This document shows, piece after piece, positions 56,625 through 64,000 of a stretch of DNA of 64,000 bases (its first letter is position 1; each line of letters opens with the position of its first letter). The DNA lies in assembly GCA_020740775.1 (NCBI GenBank), contig JAHEWK010000004.1, positions 2,108,001 to 2,172,000 on the forward strand, given 5' to 3'. A program made the translations under genes and the position numbers. The notes beneath the pieces are model-generated. The model ran no database searches and had not been told where the DNA came from. It worked only from the letters and a program-made list of their open reading frames with translations. Source of the stretch: Ilyonectria destructans (taxonomy: Eukaryota > Ascomycota > Sordariomycetes > Hypocreales > Nectriaceae).

Positions 56625-57400
56625 GGCGATGCTGGCGGCACTGGAACCACTCAAAAGAGGCGGTGTGCAAAAAGGAAGGAAATGCGAAGGTGAAGGGGCG
56701 TCTGTGATTGGCGCAGATACACTCTGTGATGGGATGTGAATGAGTTTGCAGTTGGTGATGAGGATTCAGGAGAGAGTCGTCATGGGATGAGATGAAAGGC
56801 GATGCGCGATACAGTGTTGCAAACTTGAGGCACAGTGGTTCGCGTTAATGGACCTGTAGGGACTTTTCTCGTCACTAACGCGACGCGACTCCCTTGGAAG
56901 GTCCGGTACCTGGCTGCCAGTCGCTGGCAGTTGCCCACAGCTGACGGACCCCGATATTTTTCTTGGTATTCCCGATAAGAAGTGGGCCGATAAGGCCACA
57001 CGCGAGAGCGAGCCAGAGGTACATGTATGTACCTAGCGTCACTATCACCCCGCTATACTCTAGTGAGCTCCTCCCCTAACATAACACGGCTACCTCAGCT
57101 TCAGCACCTCACTGCAGGTAGCTGTGTACCATCCAGACCCAACGACCCCTCCATTACCCCACCCCGCAGGTGTCGTCACAGAGGGTTGGCACTGTCCTTC
57201 AGGCGCCACAGGTCTCCCAACCTCTGTCAGGCCCCATCCACTATTTAAGATCTCTCCACCGCTACCTTTCCACGTGACTACCTACCTCTCATCTCTTTCT
57301 CATTCCCTTGCTCATGCCTCCCTGCCTTCACCCCCACGCTCTTCCTACCCGCCGCATCTTCACAGCATTTCACCAGCTCGGCCACGTCCACCTCCGCACA
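56625..57400. other. Divergent promoter region, EAF3 and guanylate kinase
   Basis: Intergenic sequence of 776 bp. A TACCTACC-like tract lies near 57280-57290. The right end is the C/T-rich guanylate kinase leader. No other feature is visible. Confidence 0.55.
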
Positions 57401-58040
57401 ATGGCCTCGCTCCCCACCGACCGACGCCCCATCGTCATCTCCGGGCCCTCGGGCGTCGGCAAGGGCACGCTGTACAAGATGCTGTTCGACCGCCACCCAG
57501 ACACCTTCGCCCTGTCTGTGTCGCACACGACCCGCGCCCCGCGCCCAGGCGAGAGCGACGCCGTGGACTACCATTTCGTATCCACGGAGGCCTTCGAGGA
57601 CCTCATTGCCAAGGACGGCTTCGTCGAGCATGCCAAGTTCGGCGGCAACCGCTACGGCACCAGCAAGATGACCATCGAGCAGCAGAGCAGCAAGGGCAAG
57701 CTCGTTGTCCTAGACATTGAGATGGAGGTTTGTTTGCACACTTGATGCTATTGTCTGGGGCTAACTGATATACACACAGGGTGTTAAACAGATTAAGCAG
57801 TCCACCATCTCTGCTCGCTACATCTTCGTCGCGCCGCCCTCAACCGCCGCCCTCGAGTCTCGTCTGCGTGGCCGCGGAACCGAAAAGGAAGAGAGTATCC
57901 AGAAGCGACTTGCACAGGCTGCCAACGAACTCGAGTACTCCAAGACGCCCGGCGTTCACGATATCATCATCGTTAATGAAGACCTTGAGACTGCGTACAA
58001 TGCCCTCGACAACTTTATCTACAAGCCTCTAGATCCCTGA
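57401..58040 (+). CDS. GUK1: Guanylate kinase
   Basis: Phosphorylates GMP (and dGMP) to GDP with ATP, an essential step in GTP synthesis. Exons 57401-57727 and 57780-58040 give 195 aa, close to yeast GUK1 (187 aa). The P-loop GPSGVGKGT is at 15-23. The GMP-binding segment SVSHTTRAPRPGE and the following VDYHFVSTEAFEDLI are intact. The lid region (RLRGRGTEKEESIQKRLAQA) is complete. I start at 57401 (MASLPTDRRPIVISG). An upstream in-frame ATG at 57308 would add 31 residues with Arg and His, conceivably a presequence for a mitochondrial form. The gene ends only 139 bp before the LYS2 relic. Confidence 0.95.
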
Positions 58041-58179
58041 TTGCTTTGATTATCTTAAAGAAACTGAATCTTGTATTACCTGGAGTTTCAGACTAGAGAA
58101 AAAAACAATAGTTATATAATACTATAATATTAATTATAGATAAAGTAAATAAAGTAAAATAGAATATCTAAAAATAACC
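58041..58179. other. AT-rich junction between GUK1 and the LYS2 relic
   Basis: After the GUK1 stop the sequence becomes strongly AT-rich (about 58095-58176) with TAATA/ATAAAGTAAA repeats. It ends abruptly where LYS2-like coding sequence begins. This marks the 5' breakpoint of the pseudogene. Confidence 0.6.
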
Positions 58180-61100
58180 TACGAGGCATCCAACATCCTC
58201 GCCCACCATCTCCGCGACGTCGGTGTCTCCAATGGCGATGTTGTCATGATTTGGGCTCATCGCTCGGTGGACTTGGTAGTCGCTGTCATGGGCACTCTGG
58301 TATGACCGCTTTAATACAACCATGATAGATACAGTTCGCTGACCTGTTTTTCTCTTCACCAAAGGCTTCGGGTGCCACCATGAGTGTTCTGGATCCTCTA
58401 TACCCACCGACCAGACAACAGATTTATCTGGAGGTCGCACAGCCTTGCGCATTGGCAAACATTGCCAGGGCTACAGATGAGGCTGGCCCGCTTGCCCCTC
58501 TTGTGCGTCGCTACATCGACGAGGAGCTCAGCCTCAACACCGAAGTTCCCTCTCTCCGAATTGGCGATGACGGCCTTCTGGATGGAGGCAAGGTCAATGA
58601 CGTGGATGTCTTTGCCCAAGTCCGGGCCAAGGCATCAGCAATTCCTGATGTCCCGATTGGATCCGATAGGAACCCGACTCTCTCTTTCACTTCGGGAAAT
58701 GAGGGCCGACCCAAGGGAGTCCTGGGTCGTCACTACAGTCTCTGCAAATAGTTCCCCTGGATGGCAGAGACCTTCAACTTGTCCTCCGAGAGCAAGTTTA
58801 CTCTCCTGCCGGCATTGCCCATGAGAAACTTGCAGAATGGATGCGAGACCACAAGCCCACCGTCACCCATCTGACGCCTACTATGGGTCAGATCCTGGTT
58901 GGCGGTGCCACTGCCGAGTTCCCGTCCCTGGACAAAGCCTTCTTTGTCGGCGATGTTCTTACCACCAGAGACTGCCGTGCCCTTCAACACCTTGCGGAAA
59001 ACGTCAATATCGTCAATATGATGGGAACTACGGAAACTCAGGTATGGTTACGCTCCTACCAATAATGTGCAATACTAATGCTGCCTTTAGCGTGCCGTGA
59101 GTTACTACCAGATACCAAGCCGTGCCCAGAGTCCCGATTTCTTGGACCAGCTGAAGGACATTGTTCCCGCAGGCAAGGGCATGCAGAACGTCCAGCTTCT
59201 CGTCATCAATCGACAGGACCGTACCAAGATTTGTGCCGTTGGCGAGGTCAGCGACATTTACATACGTGCCGCCAGTCTTGCAGAGACGCGATCCTGCGCT
59301 AAACGAGCAGAAGTTCCTAACCTCATGGTTCGTGGACGAGAACAAGTGGGCTGAGGCAGACAAGGCAGCCAACAAAAGCGAGCCTTGGCGCACAAGCCGC
59401 AAGATCCGAGGCTTCAGAATCGAACTCAATGAGATCGACAGCAACTTAAGTCAAAGCCCTTTGATTAGGGTTTCCAAGACGCTCGTGAGAAGAAATAAGT
59501 ACGAGGAACCAATTCTCGTGAGCTACATCGTACCAGAATTGAACGAGTGGTCCCAGTTCCTCAAGGCGAATAACTTCGAAGATGTTGACGACGAAGGGAC
59601 CGATATTGGACCAACCAAGGTATATTTCAAGCGATTCCGACGAATGCAAACTGAAGTCCGAGAACATCTCAAGGGTCGATTGCCTATTTACGCGGTCCCG
59701 ACCACATATATCGTTCTGAACAAGCTGCCGCTGAACCCCAACGGAAAGGTTGACAAGCCAAATCTGCCTTTCCCCGATATTGCCCAACAGACGGAGGACG
59801 TTTCAGATGAGGATCTGAAGAGGTGGGAGTCTCTAACAGAGACGGAGCGCACTATTGCCACCCAGTGGGCCGAGCTCATCGAAGGTCTCAATGCCAAGAC
59901 CACCACTCCCCAGAACGACTTCTTCAATCTTGGTGGACATAGTCTTCTGGCCCAACAGATGTTGCTCGTTGTCCATAAGGCTATGGGTGCAAATGTTTCC
60001 ATCGACACCTTATATGAATACCCGAACCTGGGTGGCTTCAGTGCACAGATTGATAAGCGACTAGGTAAGAGTGGTACCGAGGGCGAGTCTGAAGAGGACA
60101 AAAACCCTGAGTATACTCGTTCCCTGGACGAGTTGCTCAAGCAACTCCCCAAGTCGTACCAATCAGCGGAGCCTGCCACTATTCGTACGAAGCCCAAGCC
60201 CACTGTCTTCCTCACTGGTGCGACCGGCTTCTTGGATGCCTATCTGATCAAGGACGTCTTGGAACGCACCAGCCGCGAGATCAGGCTGGTCGCTCACGTT
60301 CGAAGTGTCAAGGACCCTAAGGGTGCCTTTGCCCGTCTTCGCCGTTCTCTTGAAGGCTATGGCCTTTGGAAGGATGAGTGGACGACACGACTGAGCTGTG
60401 TCATCGGCGATCTGTCGAAGCCACAGCTGGGCATTGGATCAAGGGTGTGGACTCCCTTGCCCAGGAAGTGGACGTGGTCATTCATAACGGCGCCACGGTG
60501 CATAGGTCAAGAGATATGCTGATATGAAGACTGCCAATGTCTTCTCTACCATTGATGCTATGCGGCTCTGTAATGGGGGAAGGCCGAAGACACTTACCTT
60601 TGTCAGCTCCACTAGTGTCCTGGACACTGATCACTATGTCAACCTCTCTGACAAGCAGGTCAGCACTGGCCAGGGCGCCGTGTTCGAGGAAGATGATATG
60701 ATGGGTAGCCGCACCGGCCTGGGAACGGGTTACCAAACCAAGTGGGTGTCTGAGCAATTGGTCCGAGAAGCTGGCAGGAGGGGTCTCCGTGGCACTGTGA
60801 TCCGGCCTGGTTACATCCTGGGCGACATCGAGACCGGTGTCTGCAACACTGATGACTTCCTGATCCGCATCCTCGATGGATGTTCGCGCGTCGTTGTGGC
60901 GTCTGCTCTCAACCCTCTTGCCGGCGGTGTACATGTCGCTCATGTGACCAGCCACCCTCGCCTTCGTATGAACGAGTACCTCTCTTCTCTCGAGTACTGT
61001 GGCTACAAGATCCCAGAAGTCAGCTACGACGAGTGGAAGGACGAGCTCGAGCACTATGTCTCTGCAGGTGGACAGAAGAAGGACCAGGAGCAGCACGCCC

Positions 61101-61417
61101 TGATGCCCCTGTACCATTTCTGTATCAACGACCTCCCCGCCAACACTCGTGCCCCTGAACTCGACGACAGGAACACTGTCAAAATCCTCAAGGACGATGC
61201 TGAGAACTGGACCGGGGTTGACGAGAGCTCCGGAAACGGAGTCTCCCGAACCGACGTTGGTCGATTCCTCCATTTCTTGGCAGAGACTCGGTTTGTGACC
61301 TGGCCTACGGGCAGGGGTCGACCTCTTCCCGAGGTGAACCTGTCCCCAGCACAGCTTGAGGCAGTTGGAGCCGTTGGAGGTCGCGGTGGCGGCGCTGCTG
61401 CTGGTGCCAAGCTTTGA
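58180..61417 (+). pseudogene. LYS2: Degraded alpha-aminoadipate reductase (LYS2) copy
   Basis: LYS2 activates alpha-aminoadipate, loads it on a carrier domain and reduces it to the semialdehyde in fungal lysine synthesis. Here the first roughly quarter is missing; similarity starts inside the adenylation domain (EASNILAHHL). Lesions include a TAG at 58749 after GRHYSLCK and a loss with frame change near 58822. A short loss with frameshift lies near 59287, and an in-frame gap near 59394 removes the YRTGDLG-type motif. The carrier (FFNLGGHSLLAQQ) is intact. The reductase has TGATGFLDAYL with Asp in the glycine motif (60235). It also has frameshifts near 60450 and 60503, Y-Q-T-K instead of Y-x3-K (60730), and a gap near 60885. 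Two GT-AG introns persist (58300-58364, 59042-59090), so it is not a retrocopy. Confidence 0.9.
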
Positions 61418-61823
61418 TTTATAGGGTATTCTATTTGGCTAGTATTTGGTGTATTTACGGTTTCACAACAAAAGCGAATAAATGTTGATTTACGGGCTCA
61501 CTTTCAAGTTGTTGGGCTAGTACAACGATGCAGTTGTAGTGTGCAATTTTAGAATTCAGATGTGCACGTTTGGCTGGCTGCTCGTAGGATGAGGAGCAAA
61601 TTGCCAGACCTAGATTATACAGTTTGCGAATCTTTAGCACTGTCAAATCAGCCAAGGGTCAGCCGGTAGCACAGGGTGTTAATTAGTGGGGCACTTAACG
61701 CGTCGTTACTCTGACCGCGTCTGTCAACTAATTGTCAATTGAGCTCATCCATGATCACTCGCTCTCAACTCCAGTTACAACTTGACCACTTTCTCAAACC
61801 CACCAACCCCTCTCGCGGCGATT
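61418..61823. other. Intergenic: LYS2 relic 3' side and NKP2 promoter
   Basis: Noncoding, AT-richer on the left. The right part carries the cell-cycle box pair listed separately. Confidence 0.6.
61698..61723 (+). promoter_or_regulatory. MluI cell-cycle box pair upstream of NKP2
   Basis: ACGCGT (61698-61703) followed by ACCGCGTCTG (61714-61723), about 100-125 bp upstream of the NKP2 start. The same two-element arrangement occurs at RFC3 (21982-22002). MBF-type control is inferred. Confidence 0.6.
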
Positions 61824-62441
61824 ATGGCACCTACCGAAGCCGAGCTCCTCACCAACTACCTCATCCAACCCTCGAGCCTGACCTCCATCACGACATTGGA
61901 CCAGTTCAAGGCCCTCTTCCCGCGCCCGCTCCAGGCCTCGCCGCAGGTCCGCTCGCTCTACCGCGACCTTCAGGCGCAGCGAAATGCAGTGCTGGATCAC
62001 GTTGCAGCGGACATCGAGGCCGAGGTGAAGGGTGGAAATGCGTTGCGCAGAGAAGTCATCCGCGCCAAGAGGGAGGCGGCGCGAGAGGATGTGGACGGCG
62101 AGATCGAGATGGAGCGCGCGGTTCGTCATTCCTATTACATGTTCTTGTCTCCCGAAGGCTAATGCTAGCCCTCACTGCAGTTGTTCGGAGAGATGTCAGG
62201 GGCGAAGTCTGCCAGGCACAGCCTCGCCTCCATCATCCCGGAACTCGATGGCGCAACCGGCGCGCTCGAGGCCGAGATGCAGAAACTTGCGGAAGAAGAG
62301 GCAGCGCTGCTCGAGTCGGTAAAGCAGACCATCGGAGGTCTGAGCGATCTACGATATGGAAAGTTCGCCAACGGCGATATCAAGGACGAGATCATTGACG
62401 GACTAAAAAATGTGGAGGCGGCTTGCGAGGGTAAATCTTGA
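61824..62441 (+). CDS. Kinetochore protein of the Cnl2/NKP2 family
   Basis: Probable inner-kinetochore (CCAN/Ctf19-type) subunit related to fission-yeast Cnl2 and budding-yeast Nkp2. Exons 61824-62120 and 62181-62441 give 185 aa. The family N terminus is recognisable (MAPTEAELLTNYLIQPSSLTS then FKALFPRPLQASPQVRSLYRDLQAQR). The rest is helical, alanine- and glutamate-rich and predicted coiled coil (EAEMQKLAEEEAALLESVKQTI), ending in a segment (LSDLRYGKFANGDIKDEIIDGL) typical of the family. The intron uses a GTTCGT donor and TGCAG acceptor, phase 0. An in-frame ATG at 61782 would add 14 residues. Presence of cell-cycle boxes upstream fits the role. Confidence 0.78.
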
Positions 62442-62631
62442 TAATCAGGGTATTACAATGCTCTTCCTACAACAAGGTGCGTACAGGAATAATGAATAAG
62501 ATCCTGACCCAAGTATCCCAGGCTAACACGTCATCGCCGCGTAAGACGTATCCCAGCAGTTTCGCCCAGTCACATCAAACAACTTAAAAAGCATTCCATT
62601 CGTGGCACCCATCCGGGGGCTGTGGATGTGT

Positions 62632-63541
62632 TTATCGGCGTCCAGCGTCGCGGTTGGCCTGGCCCTGCATGCGGTTGGACCTGTTTGATGTTAGCGCTTT
62701 GGTCATTAATGCAACGGACATGGCAACTCACATCATGGTTCGGCTGACGAAAGAGACAACCAGCATGAACAACCAGTTGGGGACGAGGCCAAAGGCCCAC
62801 ATGACGTAGCCGAAGGGAACGGCGATGCCAAACTCGACGGCCTTGCCCTGGAAGGGGTGGAACCAGCCAGGCTCAAGGAGCGTGAACTCGTCCTTGGTGC
62901 CAGTCTCATACAGATTGACAAGGTCCTCGCTGGTGGTGGTGGTCATGTTGAGCCTCTTCTTGTATATCGATAGGCGCTGGGGAAGGGAGCATCTCGAAGA
63001 CGTAGAGGTTAGAGGTGCCAGTGGACCAGGCGTTGCAGAGGATGGGCTGGTCATCGCAGTTCAGGTAGCCCATGTGAGGAGCCTGCTCGAGGAGCGCGAA
63101 CTTGGCAGCGGTCTCCTTGAAAGCGGTCTCGACCTTGTCGCATCGACCTGTGGGTGTCACGTTAGCTCAGGTCCTAGTTCAATGCAATGCGCCAGTTCAA
63201 AACCTCAGCGCGAGGGACGAGGCATGGTGGAATGTCATACCGTAGCAGGTCTTATTGCGACCAGAGACGAGAACCCACCACTCCTCGGGGGTGGTGGTCT
63301 CAGGGCCGACGGGTTCGTAGAGAGTCTGCTGCCAGTTCTCGAGGGTCAGGGTGGATAGCTTCATGGCACCGGTCTTGGCCTCAAGGGCAGCGACGGGGTC
63401 GTAAGCGCCCGGGTTGGGGATGTAGGAGCCCATCTGGCCAATGAAGTCCTGGAACTGGGCCTTGTACTGGTCGATGGGAGAGTCCTGGGCGGCGGCCAGG
63501 GCGGGCAGCGCCGCGACGAGAGCGGATGAGGAGAAGCGCAT
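62632..63541 (-). CDS. Secretory-pathway membrane protein, thioredoxin-like, with a frameshift
   Basis: Conserved fungal ER/secretory protein of unknown function. Exons are 63541-63241, 63147-62732 and 62680-62632. A signal peptide (MRFSSSALVAALPALAAA) leads to a luminal domain with WWVLVSGRNKTCYGRCDKVE and LNCDDQPILCNAWS, suggesting a thioredoxin-like fold with a C-x3-C motif. A C-terminal membrane span follows (YVMWAFGLVPNWLFMLVVSFVS), then a short basic tail. Within exon 2 the frame breaks at about 62964-62967: APIDI reads into QEEAQH and stops, while the continuing IYKKRLNMTTTTSEDL lies in another frame. Adding one AT unit would explain it. It may be a real lesion or a base-calling error. 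Confidence 0.72.
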
Positions 63542-64000
63542 GACGGGCGATGTGAGATAGAGACTGGGCGAGTCAATATGGAGGGCGCCTTGAAGCAAGA
63601 TGGACGAGAGGAAGGGAGAGGGGGAGAGGGAAGGATGAGTGATGGAAGAGCTTGTGCAGAGAGGATGGAGGTCGAGGGTAGGTAATAGTGGGTGGAGTTC
63701 GGAAGTGGAGGACGGGATTCCGCGATGGCTCGTTGGGGAGGAAGTGGGCGGGAACAGCCGAGGGACACGGGGGGAGAAACGTACTGACCACGGCAACTTA
63801 GGCTTAATTACTACGACGCAGTAGGTACCTAATTACCGACCGAATGGGTAGGTAGAAGACGAAGGAAGCCAGAAGACAAGGCAGCAGAGAAGACGTGCGG
63901 GCGGAGATGAGGGATGGACGAAATTGCCCAGCCGGGGAAAAGCAGACCCTTGCCGCGACGTTCGTTGGGGACGACGTGTTTCCGTGTGCAAGCTTACAGG
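63542..64000. other. Right-edge promoter region
   Basis: Upstream sequence of the gene ending at 63541, rich in G/A on the plus strand (C/T on the transcribed strand) near the start. TACC/TAGG repeats occur at about 63820-63855. No further gene is visible before the window ends. Confidence 0.5.

Noticed and set aside
1..64000. Transposons, CRISPR arrays or biosynthetic cluster
   Set aside because: No transposase, integrase, reverse transcriptase or direct-repeat array was found, and no complete NRPS or PKS is present; the adenylation-carrier-reductase remnant at 58-61 kb is LYS2, not a secondary-metabolite synthetase.

Overview
The window reads as nuclear DNA of a filamentous ascomycete (Pezizomycotina), most likely a sordariomycete and perhaps a hypocrealean. 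Genes carry short GT-AG introns, mostly about 50-100 nt, with CT-rich leaders. ATP-citrate lyase is encoded by two separate genes placed head to head. Fungal families include GH72 glucanosyltransferase, a CDC10 septin, LCB3-type phosphatase and alpha-aminoadipate reductase. No transposase, reverse transcriptase, rRNA, confident tRNA or CRISPR array was seen. I reconstructed 25 genes I regard as real, one 66-aa candidate gene, one ORF lying inside an intron, and one pseudogene. Exon joins were checked for reading-phase consistency by eye; none has transcript support.

Layout, left to right. 0.8-3.5 kb: a GNAT acetyltransferase, then RPS5 and RPS25 sharing a 301-bp divergent promoter. 3.5-8.1 kb: gene-poor. 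8.1-13.7 kb: mitochondrial ADP/ATP carrier, CENP-X and a GPI-anchored cupredoxin-like wall protein. 14.1-19.9 kb: a cytochrome-b5-like (MAPR) membrane protein, a divergent coiled-coil protein and a BTB protein. 20.6-24.7 kb: RFC3 and an LCB3-type sphingoid-base-phosphate phosphatase. 26.0-34.3 kb: a FabG-like reductase, UBA2 (SUMO E1), QNG1 (queuosine salvage), POLD4 and SKI8. 34.7-37.0 kb: bL32m and the septin CDC10. 37.0-41.4 kb: gene-poor. 41.4-43.5 kb: a GH72 enzyme and a small Cys-rich ORF. 45.2-52.7 kb: ACL2 and ACL1 diverging from a 3.6-kb control region. 53.7-58.0 kb: uL30m, EAF3 and guanylate kinase. 58.2-61.4 kb: a LYS2 pseudogene. 61.8-63.5 kb: NKP2 and a secretory-pathway membrane protein whose frame is broken by an apparent 2-nt loss.

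Functional threads. Replication and chromosome segregation recur (CENP-X, RFC3, POLD4, NKP2), and three of these genes have perfect ACGCGT (MluI cell-cycle) boxes 60-130 bp upstream of their starts. ACL1 and ACL2 encode the two subunits of one enzyme supplying cytosolic acetyl-CoA, and two perfect palindromes with an ACCGGT core lie between them. Translation genes (RPS5, RPS25, bL32m, uL30m) and wall or secretory genes make up most of the rest.

The strongest oddities are the LYS2 relic with many independent lesions, the 1-kb EAF3 intron holding a same-strand ORF that could splice in phase to the MRG exons, the frameshifted gene at the right edge, a GC-AG intron in UBA2, and three genes whose first coding exon is only one or two codons long. 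I found no convincing wholly new system.
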